NCBI GenBank assembly: GCA_005784505.1
Contig: VCAZ01000001.1
Span: 9,600,097 to 9,664,096, forward strand
Reading direction: 5' to 3'
Length of the DNA: 64,000 nucleotides
Origin: Bagarius yarrelli
Taxonomy: Eukaryota > Chordata > Actinopteri > Siluriformes > Sisoridae
The position numbers and the translations under genes were made by a program. The notes beneath the pieces are model-generated. The model ran no database searches, had not been told where the DNA came from, and saw nothing but the letters and a program-made list of their open reading frames with translations. Positions 48,701 through 62,049 of this stretch are shown in pieces (within the stretch, counting starts at the first letter, position 1; each line of letters opens with the position of its first letter).

Positions 48701-51358
48701 AAAAAGTACTGCAGCGCTGTAAAACTGTCCCTTGCCCCCCCCAAGTCAAGTTAAAACCCCCTTATTGCCCCCCTATACTCCAGCGCATATCCTGTGCACA
48801 CAAACTGGATGTTTTAAAGATCCCCATTTGTTGTGAGTGCCAGTTATTGCATTATTATAATAAAAAAAATACGTCAACCACAAAGAAATGAACAAATTTA
48901 ACAGGAACATGAAATATTGTATAAATATCATCAAAGTCCTCAGTTTGTAAGCAGATTAGTGACAGTTCTGTACCTGTTGATTTTTTTTTCTGGCAGATGT
49001 TAAAGATGGTAATGAAAGTAATAATAATATAGACATACTACGGATAATCCATGTTATAACAGCAGCAGTTTCTTTAGCTGCGCAAATAATGTCTTGGGAA
49101 GCCTAACAAACTTCTAAGTGAAACGGCCCCCAGGGCACCACTAGATTTCCAGCACCTGACGTCTAAATGCCCGGGGGGGGAGAAACTGTAAATCACTAAT
49201 CTAAAACAAGCTATATTATTACGTGTGAAATATCCCATAGGAGCTGGCCTGTATCTCTTCCTCTCTCTGTCGCTCTCTCCTTCTCCCTCTCATACACACA
49301 CTGTCAATTACATTTGCAAGCATCAGATTCTCCACAAGATGGCATTATGAGTAGTTTGTACACCACAGGTTTCCAGGCTTAGTGCTGGAATAGCCCTGAT
49401 CTGCACAAGGTTGTGTTATTGCTGCTTTCAACTCACCAAGTTTATCTGATCAGCTAATTCTTATCTTTTTACAAGATTGAATAGGAGTGTTGGAACTCCA
49501 AAAGGTGCAAGATAAGCTGTAAACAAGGAACATACTTTTTGGAAAGTGTGTGATGTATATCTCATTTCTATCCTGCCAGTCCACAGAAAGGGAAAAAAGG
49601 CACAATTCGCCATACTAGCTGAGTGTCATTTACCGTTTCCCATGCATCTGTGAGCTGACAGTTATGCATGCAGAATAGGGCAGATAGCACATTTCTCTGG
49701 ATGCATCATACTGTCATGCTATGTCTGAGCGCTACAGAGAACGCATGTGCTAGCCCCACCCTCCTTGAACAGTTAGATAGAGAATGGGGGAGAGAAATTC
49801 ACAGCACACAATCATTATGAATAAACACTTTCTTATGTATCACTATATTTGTCCTTTATACTTGTTAATATTAAAATGTATAAAAAATATTTTTAATCAT
49901 CATAGCCTACTTGTGAAAAGGACACCCAGAAGTTCCGGATATCGGCCTGATTGTAAGTATGTTTTTGCTATTCCTGCTAATCTTTTTGACACTAAAAAGT
50001 TAGAGACATTACTGTCCCTTGACCAAGCCATTAATAACCTGCTAGATCTTTAAGATTACCTTTAGTAAACATACAGAAACATTGGTGTTTGGAAAAGTTT
50101 ATTTTAAATGATTAGTGCTGCTTTAGAGCACACAAGATGCCTGACTAGCCAGAGATTATTTGATTAGATTGTTAAAGATTAAATAGTACACAACTCTTCT
50201 AAATGCAGCGCTACACTGGAGCACATGAAGGAGAGTTTAACAGTTAAGTCTCTGAGTTACTGATGAGAAGGTCAGGGGTTTAAGCTCCAGTTCAAAGGCG
50301 ATGCCACTGTTGGGCCCTGAAACAGGCCCTTTTTGTCCCCTGCTCCGGGGGACTGTATCATGAAAGACCCTGTGCTCTAATCCCAATTTCCTAACAAGCT
50401 GGGATATGTGATCATTGAATGTCAGTGTCCTTTAATGTATATGTGACATAAAGACTTTATAGAGAAGAACATTGCACGGTAATGTCCATAATTCAAAACT
50501 TGAATTAATTCCTTCTCTGCTTTTAAAAACTGCACTAGACAAAAGTATTGGGACGCCTGACCATCACTTCCAACAGTAGATTTTGGTGGCTATGGAAATT
50601 TGCCCATTTACCCTCAATATTATTGGCAGACAGGTGTTTAAAAAGTCTCTGTATGTTGTATCATTACAATATTTCTACTGGTTGCTTTCAGTTCTTTGTT
50701 AATGGTACTACAAATACTTCCTGTATAAAATACCAGGCTGTTCACACGAAACCTGGTTTACTTATAAATCCATAATCCAAATCCATTTTTGAGAAACACT
50801 GTCCCAGCTTGATGATGTCCCTGTGAACCAAGCCCCTGAACTCCATGGAAGGCGGCGCTCTGACTCAACTCAAATAAATATCTTTTGGGATGAACTGAAA
50901 CACTGGATTAGTGTCTAAATAATTCTGTAGCTAAAGAAGTTTAAACAGCAATGTGCCAAAATTGAATTAAAGAAGAGCTGAATGTAAAATATATCTAAAA
51001 TGGGATCTTTAAAATCACATGGTTTTGATGGTCAGGTGTCTACAAAGTGCCATATAGCGTAGCTTGTCTATTGTAAACTAATTTATATTCATGGACGTTC
51101 AGCCTAGTGCTGTGGATTCATTCTAGCTAAATCACTCTTCATTTTTCTTTCAGACTTTGGTTTCGAGGTTCCTGATAAATTTCTGGTGGGATACGCACTA
51201 GACTACAATGAATATTTCAGGGATTTAAATGTAAGTAAAGTTGAGTCGCACCAACATGTGACTGATTCTATAGACTTTTTTTAACGAATTGTTTCTTTAT
51301 TTCCTTTCAGCACATCTGTATACTCAACGACCGGGCAAAAGAAAAATACAAAGTATGA
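45439..51358 (+). CDS. hprt1l: Hypoxanthine-guanine phosphoribosyltransferase family gene (complete, 9 exons, 216 aa)
   Basis: Exons: 45439-45459, 46836-46942, 47516-47699, 48175-48240, 48345-48362, 48453-48535, 49906-49952, 51154-51230, 51311-51358. Exon sizes 107, 184, 66, 18, 83, 47 and 77 equal those of mammalian HPRT1 as I know them. The enzyme salvages hypoxanthine and guanine with PRPP in the cytosol. Visible motifs are LCVLKGGYTFFADL, VDFIRLKSYSNDQST, IGGDDL, the PRPP loop VVEDIIETGKT, ASLLVKRTPRS with the purine-binding Lys, and VGYALDYNEYFRDLN with its Asp. In the PRPP loop, residue 136 is Glu, where HPRT1 has catalytic Asp137 (mature numbering). The nearest families are HPRT1, fish hprt1l and PRTFDC1; sequence is closer to HPRT1 than to PRTFDC1. 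The symbol is provisional. Confidence 0.9.
45676..45712 (+). repeat. (GA)n microsatellite
   Basis: A near-perfect AG dinucleotide run in HPRT intron 1, about 220 bases after the first coding exon. Confidence 0.95.
45954..46296 (+). repeat. V-SINE-like SINE, copy 2
   Basis: Same family as 18194-18545: GGGGGCAGTATGGTGGCTTA, CCTCACAGCAAGAAGGTC, GGTTTACTCTGGGTACTCCG and TGATGGACTGGTGACCTGTC. Part of the tRNA-like head is missing. It lies in HPRT intron 1. Confidence 0.75.
47785..48075 (+). repeat. Dispersed inverted-repeat family copy with (GGT)n array
   Basis: It begins ACACTATATAGACAAAAGTA and contains TTTCATGGAGCTCAGAGG and GTGCACAGGGGCATTGTCAT. A perfect (GGT)n array of about 44 bases at 47828-47872 has expanded inside it. 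Located in HPRT intron 3. Confidence 0.55.
50533..51058 (+). mobile_element. Short inverted-repeat DNA element in HPRT intron 7
   Basis: The left end CACTAGACAAAAGTATTGGG then ACGCCTGACCATC is mirrored at the right by GATGGTCAGGTGTCTACAAA then GTGCCATATAGCG. The interior has CAGCTTGATGATGTCCCTGT and CTGAACTCCATGG, as in its relatives. The 115-bp segment 50682-50796, shared with 52573-52687, sits inside. Confidence 0.6.
50682..50796 (+). repeat. Inverted 115-bp repeat, arm A
   Basis: Reverse complement of 52573-52687 with a single mismatch (GGTACTACAAA here against GGTTCTACAAA in the other arm). It lies in HPRT intron 7. Confidence 0.85.
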
Positions 51359-51800
51359 ACAGAGTATAAGGTGCTGGATGCATGAAGACTGACACCACTG
51401 TGACCTCTATCTTTCTTGGATGCATTTTTACATTCTGCTTAATGGAACATCACTTCAACCTATGGCCAAAGATTAAAAGAGGCAAAAGATTTTTATTTAG
51501 AATTGATTATAACTACACATTTATTTACATTTGTACCATCTAAGCTTTTGACATTATTACACTATTGTTTTATTTGTATGTTTTTATTTATTTTGGTTTA
51601 AGTTAAAGACAATATGGCAGTGGTTCAGAAAGAGGGACATTATAGTTAGTTAGGAATTCATTGAATAGATGTACACAATGTTATACCTGCTGATATTGTA
51701 AGGTGTATTTATCATTTACAATAAAATTAGAAAATAAATGTTGTTATATAAGGATGAATTTGACAGTGATACCCCCTGAATTACTATAATACAGAACTAT

Positions 51801-51806
51801 AATAAA
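51801..51806 (+). terminator. Candidate poly(A) signal for the HPRT gene
   Basis: AATAAA about 440 bases after the stop, followed by GTTGTTTTTGTT. Other hexamers near 51720-51740 and 51845 are alternatives. Confidence 0.5.
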
Positions 51807-52035
51807 GTAATCCAAAAATGTGCAGGTTGTTTTTGTTATATGAGAAATAAAATGAAAAGAATGTGTTTTGGCTTGAGTTGTATTTATTTCTGATTCTTCT
51901 CTTAAGCTTCTAAAAACTAAAAGTTAAAAATGAGCTGAAGAAAAATACTTTATCTCAGTTGGCTCGCTATTGTAGTATCAGATTAAAATTAATGTCTCCG
52001 AATTTTGAAATAAGAATCGTAACAGTACTAAAAAA

Positions 52036-52226
52036 AATGTGGTGGTAGCTCAGCAGTTAAGATGTTGGACTGCTAGCTGGAAGTTTGTGGGTTTGATTCC
52101 CAGCTCTGCCAAGTTACCACGTCTAGACCCCTAAACAAGGCCCTTAACCCCCAATCGCTCAAATGTATAAATGAAATGAATAGAAGTCACTCTGAATAAC
52201 GGCGTCTGCCAAATGCCATAAATGTA
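52036..52226 (+). repeat. tRNA-derived SINE, copy 6 (plus)
   Basis: It contains GGTGGTAGCTCAGCAGTTAA, GTGGGTTTGATTCCCAG, CAAGGCCCTTAACCCCCAAT and the tail GTCTGCCAAATGCCATAAAT, and so is among the most complete copies. It lies between HPRT and WWOX. Confidence 0.75.
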
Positions 52227-52572
52227 GGTGTAGCATATACATACACACATATTTATAGGGTAATAACTTATAAATCTGTTCATTTAATAATTTAGTGAAC
52301 TGTTTTAAATCTCACATATGTTTCTCAACTCACAAGTTCCTCAAAGTCTGTTTTTGTGGTCTCGCTTGCTTGTTATTATATCATGCCAGGACAATATGAC
52401 CATTAGAGAAGTCTGTTGTGATAAAAGACTGAGTGCATCTGTTCACACTGATTACAGTAACATCAGGCTTCATCAGGCTATTGTTATTGTGGTCCTGAGA
52501 GGCAAGTGTCCCTTATTTTTCTGTATAAAAGGTGACAACCTTGGGTACGCTTCTCTGAAGACTTACATACTA

Positions 52573-52687
52573 TTTCTCAAAAATGGATTTGGATTATGGA
52601 TTTATAAGTAAACCAGGTTTCGTGTGAACAGCCTGGTATTTTATACAGGAAGTATTTGTAGAACCATTAACAAAGAACTGAAAGCAA
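52573..52687 (-). repeat. Inverted 115-bp repeat, arm B
   Basis: Reverse complement of 50682-50796 with one mismatch. It lies between HPRT and WWOX, about 260 bases before the WWOX start codon. The flanks do not match those of arm A. Confidence 0.85.
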
Positions 52688-52948
52688 ACACTGAACTATA
52701 AGTGTTTTATATGCATGTTTAGGCTCGAAAGTTCCAATTAAAAAATGTTTTGTATTATATACATCATGTGCTGAATCGAAGACTTTTGAATTATAGTCGT
52801 CAGGAATACAATGCTGCATACATATCCCACAATCCACTGCTTCTTACGTCACGCTCGAGTTTACGGAAGTACAACCGCCGAATTAAAGGCAGCTTTTCTC
52901 ATTTGAGTTGTGAAAGGTTTGCGCAGAAATAAAACCGCACACGGTGTA

Positions 52949-55900
52949 ATGGCTGCTTTAAAATACTCAGGAATGGATGACACTGACAGCGAGGATGAAC
53001 TTCCTCCAGGCTGGGAAGAAAGATCCACCAAGGACGGCTGGGTTTATTATGCCAAGTGAGTTGTAAAGGCGGTGTAATGTGATTGGTGTTATCAGCTTTC
53101 GTTTTTGATCATGTGAAAAACTTTTTTTTTTAGCTCTAACTAATTGTGTAATACTGTGATTTCTATTTATGATACTGCAGAAAGCACATTGTTGCCGAAA
53201 CGTCTATATTTATGGGTTTGTTTTTGTATCTGACAGTCATGATGAGATGAGGACGCAGTGGGAGCATCCCAAAACTGGAAAGAAGAAACGCTGTGCTGGA
53301 GGTTTCTACTGCTACACTATACAATATACATGATATGAACAAAAGTATTGGGACACCTGATCATGATCTAGTTCCAGATTTGGGAGGGCTTTTCGCTAGA
53401 TTGTGTTGTGTGGATTTGTGTTCATTCAGTCCCAACAGTATTAGTCAGATCAGACAGTAACTTTGGGGCGAGGAGGTCTGGACTGACTGCAGTCGGTGTA
53501 CCAGATCATCTCAAAGATTCAGTGGGGTAGATTCAGAATCAGTTAAATTCTTACACTGCAACCAGAACACACTATGTCTTCATGGAGCTCAGGAGCTTTG
53601 TGCACAGATGCAATGCCATGCTGAAACAGTGTTCGGGGCTGTTCAAATCTTGAATGGTACAGAATATAATGACATTTTAGAGGGTTCGATTTCCAGCGCC
53701 ACCATGTTACCACTGGACCCCTGAGCAAGGCCTTTAACCCCCAATTGCTTAGTTGTATGAATAACATAAAATGTAGTTCTCTCTGGATAAGGGCTTCTGG
53801 CAAATGTCAGAAATGTAAATTTAATGTTTGGCATTATAGAAGCCTTTGTTACACATACATTACAGCACAGAAAGAAGACGACTTTTCGATCTTCTTTACT
53901 AAGAAGCACTACAAAGCTCAAAGCAGAGAAGGTTATGGAACTTGCTCAAGAGCCCAACAGTGGCGGCTTTGGTGGTAGGTGTTTTTTTGCGGCTTTAGTT
54001 GGTGCCTCAGAGCCCTGACTATTTTGCCTTATTTTGTGTAACTTTATGATGTATAATCAAGCAGGTAATATTAGCTTGCATCTAGAAATTCACTTTAAAT
54101 GCCAGGCAAGGAATTTGCTTTGCTGGGCGAGTTTTAAAAAACGTGAATAATAATTGATGAAAAAGAAGCCGCCTTGTTTATTGGTCATTATAACCCATGC
54201 ATTACATCATATCTAGTGGCACTGGTTATAATCTCTCACTGATTTAGTATGCTGAAATAGTCAACACACACTATCTTCTCTCTGACAATGGCAGCAAATT
54301 ACAATACACTAACTAACAAATACTGACACATAGCCTTCCCCATCCCTTTAGCAAATTTTAAGGTTCTATTTAAGGAACAGAACTGAGTATCTCTGTTACA
54401 GCTTAGTGTATCATTTATCTGTAGTCTGGAGAACCTTAAAACAAAGAGAAAAAGCCTGATTTATTACAGGATCATTTGGAAGTCACTGCTTTTCTGTGCT
54501 GAGGGTTACTGTGGGATTATTACATGTCAGAATACAAACACAACAGACAGCAGTTATATCTTGTGTATGAACATTAATATATTGTATCAATTATAAAGTT
54601 AAAAATTGGCCTTCTTTTGTATTAAAATAATCCTTGCTTGTGTTTTTTTGGACAGATCTGCCTTATGGGTGGGAGCAGGAGTTGGATGACAAGGGTCAGA
54701 TATTTTATGTTGAGTGAGTTCTTGCATCTTGATAAAATTCCATTTAGGTGCCACCAAAACTTTAATGTTTTTTAGCTCATGATGTATTTTTTTTTTGTTT
54801 TACAGTACAATTGCTTTCAGTGTCACTCTGTAATATTTTCTTTTGAGAAATGCCACATGATTTAGCACAAGTTCACCTTCTTTGTTTCCCGATTTTCAGC
54901 CACATCAATAAAAGAAAGACGTACTTTGATCCTCGGCAAGCCTTCACCGTAGAGGATATACAGGTGAAGCCTAAACGTTATGATGGCAATACTACAGCGC
55001 TGGAGATCCTCCAGGGTCATGATCTTTCTGACAAAGTCATAATCGTCACAGGGGGCAATTCTGGAATCGGTGAGTGCTGTACTTACAGTACAATAATTCT
55101 GCTGTTCATGTCTCACAGTATATGCATTTATTGTTTTGTATTGGCTTATCTGTTAATTTAATAATAGCGTGAAGCATTTATTAACCCTTTGAGGGAAAGA
55201 GTTGAACGTGTGCAAAAATCGCATGTGAACTTTTTACAAAAGAAAATGAGAAAGAGGTGAAAGATGAACGGCACCTAATGAACACAAGGTGGCACTGTAG
55301 TCTTGTAAATTACAGTTGACTCTCTTCGTAGCAGAGCTTAATTAAAATATATTTTACTTTACAATTTGAACAACATATAAACCTCACAGCTCGTCTCTTA
55401 ATAATGTACACGAGTATCAGTGTTGTAATTCTGTATTAATTATGAAGATTGACTTGTTTATCTAAATAATAGCCAATCTTTCAGCTGCATTCATACACGG
55501 TGTCTACTGTCAAAACTAGAATTAAAATATATTTCGCCACATTTTTGTTGATTTTGTTAATATTTTCATGTGTTTTACATAATCTTTAAATTACACATCA
55601 TGGTTTCAGACAGAAAAGCACATTTAAATGGTAAACTAAAACAGTTCAGTAATGTAAACAGTATTAACTTTATTGTACATATTTATAAAAGACAATATAT
55701 AAAACAAAAAAGGAAGAAAAATGCATATCTTATTTGCACATTGTTACTGCTTGTTGTAAGTCATATTAAGCCAATACCTTTTCTCTTTTCAGTGTTTTTG
55801 CTCTCTGAACGCTAGAGGGCGGTGCAACCCAACTTGCTGCGTCAAAAAATAATTACAAAAAGAGACACTTAAATAACAATAATAAAACAATACATCTTCA

Positions 55901-56543
55901 TTATCAACAACAACAACAATAATAACAATAATCTTAATAAGAATCTTACTACTACTACTAATAATAATAACCATATAGATATTGATGGTCTAATGTTTGT
56001 TAATATACAGTCAGAAAATAAAAAAAAAAGAAAATTAGAAATGTTAACTTGGACCATTACATTTTTGTAAAAGCATCACTATTTTAATGTCATTTACCGA
56101 CTATATGAAACAAAAACTCACCTTTTCTTAACTACTAAACAACCTTTTTTTTGTTAGTCAGTGTCAATGAAAAAAAAACAAACAACTTTTCCACGTTCGC
56201 TATTGATATGAAGTTGGATTACTCTTTTCTAACTTCTTCTTAAACATGTGCTGCAGTTAGTCATTTTGGATGTTGAACTCTGGGGTGCTTGATTTGTTTG
56301 AATAATTTATTTAATTCTATTCCCTTATTTATTCAGGTGGTTTCTATTGTGGTGGTTTTAGTGCATTGAGAATTGTAGATCAGACCCCAGTTACCTCATG
56401 CATTGAGAGCCAATATCATTTTTCCCATAATAAGCCATGTGATATGGTAATTGTGGTTAGAAGGCATAGTGCATTTTCATCCTCCACCTGATTAGACCAC
56501 TGTTCACTGCATCCCATTAGTCCATTACTCTTCTCATTAAAAG

Positions 56544-56590
<47 letters not shown>

Positions 56591-56633
56591 CTTTTCTGAA
56601 CTTTGCTCTCTACCACAGTTAATCGTGGTAAAA

Positions 56634-56669
<36 letters not shown>

Positions 56670-58824
56670 CCCACTCAGCGTGTGTGTCGTCTTGCTCTCC
56701 ACCTGGACTCCACCAGTCTGCATTGATCTCACAGTACATGTGACCTGAGCTGATGCCTCCCATTCATTCCCATTAGCACCCAGAGTGCTTTCCTTAATTC
56801 TTTTCTATTGAACCAACTAAAAGTTATTTACCGTGCAGCGATCTGGTAATTCCTCTGTGAGGAGGGAAAAGGACAGCTGTCACTGTACCCTCATCCGATT
56901 CAGTTCTTTTCTATACAGTCACAACCTAATAAAAAAAAACAACTAACCGATTATGTTTGTTTGCTGAGTAATAAATCTTATTTAATTATTTATGAATGCA
57001 GAAACGCAGGCAAAAGCACACACGTTCACGCAGACGCCTTTTACTCTTTTGATTCATGCAAATTTCAAGCTCAGTGCTTATCTGCGTGCTCTGTGAAACA
57101 CTTGTTCCTTTTCTCTGGATTATTTTGATTAATTTAGTCATTTATTTAGTAAAGCTAATGAGAGGACAGTTAGTCAGTAAAAAGTACTGTTTTAAAGCCG
57201 TGTGCTATTTCTGAATATCTGCTGATATTTAGAAATAGCACATCTGTCCAGTGTCCAGGTGTGTCTTTGCTGTCACATGGCAGACGCATTGCGCTCATGA
57301 GAATGTATTGATTCCTGTGTTCTTATAGCAGTATAGATACAGGGATGTTCAGTAGTTCTTCTATTTTTTTGGGTTGTCAATGAAAATATCTAAACTTGAT
57401 CCTATTTTAATGACATGAGTTTTAACAAATTACAGACAAATAGTCAGCGTAACCGTAAAGGAAACCTTTTCTCTTCCTACATAAATAATCATTTGGCAGT
57501 TGTCTAAACTTAAAAATACAATTTATTGGCCAGTTTTTAAAATGTTTGTCCAGTTTTTTTTTCTTGGCTCAGTTCTTTACTTTTGGTGATAGTATACTGT
57601 ACTGATAGATGGTGAATTTTTGGTTCATGCTTAAAAAAAGAAAAAAAGGAAAACATTGTGTGAAAAAAGGCTCGCTAACGTTTGCGGCTGTCGCAGTTCG
57701 GCTATGTCATGATTTGCCTGTTGTGTTGTTTGATAAACAGTTCATTATATGTGACTAGTTGTGTTAGCAGTAAACATACCAAAGTTTTATCTATTACTTC
57801 CTGTTCGGGTCACTACAGTGGATCACGTGATCCATGTATTTGATTTTAGCACAGGTTTTACACCGGATGCTCTGTATGCAACATGTCCATTTTTATATCA
57901 GCTTGACACTGACATTGAGTGTTAACTTTTCAGTGGCTGGGTTGGTTCTCCGACCCGGAGGTAAAGCATGATGGTGAGAGCACGAGATCTGATTTGATCT
58001 GATCTTTATGTTGGTGTATCGTTGAGTCGAGTATGTTGTTAGATTAGGCTTCTCCATCCTCTGGCATAGTGATGATCTCTGATGGTGATTGACTCTAGAG
58101 GAATAATACTCGAACAGGCTTTGACTTTGTGCACTTGGGTTTTCAATAAAGCCTCTGTTCAGTTAAATAAATTACAACTCACTTCATACATTTTAAACTG
58201 AACTGATTAAAGCCAAATAAAAGAAATAGAAGTTAATATGCCATTTCAGTATGGTTAGATTTTTTTTAATGCTATTTATATAATATTTAAGTTAATAGTT
58301 AATGGCTTTTTAGCTTATTTTAGGTTTTTTAAAGTGCTTTCAAAGTTACCAATTTGAAATGAACATAAACCATTGAAAACGTCACAGTAAAAAGGTCCTG
58401 CTAGTTATTAGATTTTCATTTTGGTTTGTTTTTAATTCGGTAAATTCTTTTATTGATAACAATCGTCAGAGGAAAATGGAATTTCAGGCCTTTTAATGTG
58501 CAGTTCATGCCCTTTTTAATAAATCGGTTTATTGGCTATTTAATGAATTTCAGATATGGTCAGTTAGTCAAATGATTGAACTTTACTGACCTTGGAGGAA
58601 AAATTTCCGGGTGCGCGGTGAAACTGCTGTATGTAACGTGCAAGAAAATTACAGCTGGTGAATAAGAGTTCAGTAATAATTACAATCGCAAGGCAGATAA
58701 ATCGAGCGAGAGCAGGGACTACAATACACATCCGTTTAAGACAGAGACGCTTTTAAATAAAGAACACTAATCGTATAATAAACTTATGGCTATTTTTTTA
58801 TTGTGTGTGAGTGTGTGTGTGTGT

Positions 58825-58857
<33 letters not shown>

Positions 58858-61800
58858 TGTGTGTGTGTTGATGACAGTAAATAAAAAACTTCCGATCCAG
58901 TGTGATGTGACCGAGTGGACTGGTGTGAGAGGATGCTGTGGGGATACGTTGACCGTTGAGAAGGGAGGGCATGATGAAAAATTGCGGTGGGAGTTACCTA
59001 TAGTCGCTGGGGTCTGAACTAGAGTGTGTGAGGTGATGCAGGAGAGGTTGTATAAGGCAGTCGGGGTCACAAGGAGTGGGTAGAAGGCTGCTCAGGTGGA
59101 ACTTCTTTCCTCCCCCTATCCCCACCCCCAACTCCAGTAATTACAATCCATACATTTTACTTTGGGGTGTGACAACGTATTCCTGATCCAGAATGAAAGT
59201 AGGACGCTATTAATAGAGGGAACTGGAGCTCGTCATAGGAGGTTCTGTAGCACCTGACTTTCAGTATTTTCATTTTTTTTATTTTTTTTTTATCACATTG
59301 TGACATTGCGGTCCCAAATATAGATAGATAGATAGATGGTACATTATCATGTGCATTAATAAATAAGGCACACAGCCAGTGTGTGCAAGTATTTACAGCA
59401 TATAAAGGTGTGTAATTATATATTGTGTAGAATGTGTGCATTGTGTAAATTGTACGTACGTCAGTGACCGAGATAATATACAGCTTTTATACAGATAGTT
59501 TATATTTATAGATAAACTAGTGAAATCTATGAATTAATAATATGTACATGATACAGTATACATTACAGAAAATATGTAGCAGAACGTACAGGGTGAAGTG
59601 CAAGATGAGGTGTAGTGAGACATGAGTGTCCTAGCGGTGTAGTGCAGAGTTCAGGAGATTTATAGTTGGGGGACAAAACTGTCCCTGAACTTGCTGGTTC
59701 TGGTGTGGATGGACCTGTATTTCCTGGATAGAAGGAGGTTGAACAGAGTCTTTGATGATTTTGTGTGCTCTGTGCAAACATCTACTGTGGTAAAGAGACT
59801 CAATGACAGGTAGTTTGGTGCCGATGATGCGTTAGGTGTTTTTTATAACCCTTTCCAGTGATTTTATTTCAGAAACCGTGGAGCCGCCATACCACACTGT
59901 GATGAACATTGTCACTAACTTAAAAACAGACATAGAATAAAATGCAAACCCGTAATCTTTTTTTAGTTGTTTGTCTGGGGAAACTGTTAATAATACTTTA
60001 TAGAACAACAGACCGATGCAGCTGAAATGATCAAAACAATTAGGATACACTTTCATTTTAGAAACGAAACTGTAAAGATCATCGTACTTTTAGCTTGAAA
60101 TAAATTAGAAGCTTTTTTTTCTCTTTCAGCAAATTCAGGACAGCCAGGATGCATCAGAGCCGGTGCCAGACCATAACTAACCCCTTCCAACAAGGGGGCA
60201 CAAAAACAACCAATACAGTGCAAACGCACATTTTAAACACAAACGCTGTATACAACTAATACAGACTATCAGCTCATTTTCTGCAACGTGAACAAGAAAA
60301 TGACAATACAATCATCAATATCACCATGATCATATGCTGTAGTAACGTTCTCTTAAAAAAGCTAATGGTTTTACTCCACGTTCACGTCAATAGGCTAGAC
60401 ATAATGACGCAGTACAAAAACCCCCAGAAAAACACATCAACTGTAGTTTCTCTTTTTTTTTTTTTTTTTACAGTAATGTTTCCTTTATTTTAATCATTCT
60501 TAAGATATATTAAATGAGTTAAAAACATGCCCTGCGATGCATACTTATCTTCACCGGCTAACTACTTTAAGTCTTTATTTTAAAAGGATCAGAAACTGTA
60601 TATGTTTCGTCCCTAAAATTTATTTTTACACTAAACCCGAGATGTTTTAAAGTTTTGTATTAAATGAAAGTATGGTATCCTGTTTCCTGAGCACAAAAAA
60701 AAGTGTCGAGTCATTTACAGAAAAGAGGTAACAGAAAGCAAACCCCTGGATTATATGCATCAGCAAAACCCATCCTTTATGTTGGTGGTTCGTTTGTGTT
60801 TCTCTATAAACCCCACTCCCAGTACAGATCAGGATATGGCCTGGAACAGACACAGCAGTAAAGCTGGAATTTGACCCTTGGGCCTGTCTCTGCAACATCT
60901 CGTCCCTTTATCGTTCACACTCCCTCATCTCACAGTCCATCTCAATTCCACTTGTACAAATCCCCCTTAATGTCAGAAAAAGCAATTAGTAGTGAATAGC
61001 CTCGGATTGTTACAGGTTTTACTGCTTTCAATCCACTATCGGCTGATGTACATGACTCCCGTCTTGCATATCATACACTGGGTGATAATCCACATCTGGC
61101 CTTGTGTATTTTGTGAGCAAGGCTGAGAAGCTGCCAGGAAAACAACACAGCATTGCTTTTTCCTACCTGGAGCTTCCCACTAATCAGTGTGTGTTTGGTG
61201 GAAAAGGTGGTTTTTTTTATGTTTCTCTTATTACTAAATTAATATTCAGCTTCATTGCTTTTGTTTAAACAGCCAGCAGGTTGTTTAACATGTTCTAATT
61301 TGTTTCCCATTATGAAAATATCAGTGTTGATTAACTCACGTTTCAAGCCCAACAGCTGCCACGCTTGTTTTTAAAGGGTCGACAACATAATTTATCCCCA
61401 TCATCCGTTTTCAATTTCGACAGTCTAATACAATTAATTGTTTTTCCTTTTTGATTTCTTGAACACACGCTCAAGGTTTTTAATTATTATTTATTTATTT
61501 AAGGAAGCGTTAAATGTTTTTTTTTTTTTGTGTGTGTTTTGTGGAGGTTTAATTTTTCTTGTGGAGGTATGCCGTTCTCTCCATTACTCCTATTACCATT
61601 ATAAGGTGTCATATAATTTAATTCCATGCTTCAGTTGTCAAAGAAGAGCTCTTATCCGTCTCCAATTTTGAGTTTTAATGGATATTACTCCTTAGCAGTC
61701 GTCTCACAATTAAGGTGTCTAGTTTGCCTTTTAATGAAAATCAGATTAAGACTTAATCGAATTAAAATTCATCTTAATCCACTGATCGAGCAGGCGGTCT

Positions 61801-61906
61801 GTCGTTTGCAATGTTGGCAACTCACTGTCAGCTTCGTTTACTTTACACAGAAGGGTAGTGTCTAGTCAGGCCGTCAACTGAGCATTTGTAGTGCCAAAAT
61901 ATATAT

Positions 61907-61941
<35 letters not shown>

Positions 61942-61962
61942 TATAGATATATATATATATAA

Positions 61963-62049
<87 letters not shown>

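Noticed and set aside
52046..52100. tRNA-gene-like A and B boxes
   Set aside because: They belong to a SINE family with several copies in the window, each followed by the same non-tRNA tail; no cloverleaf acceptor stem is evident.
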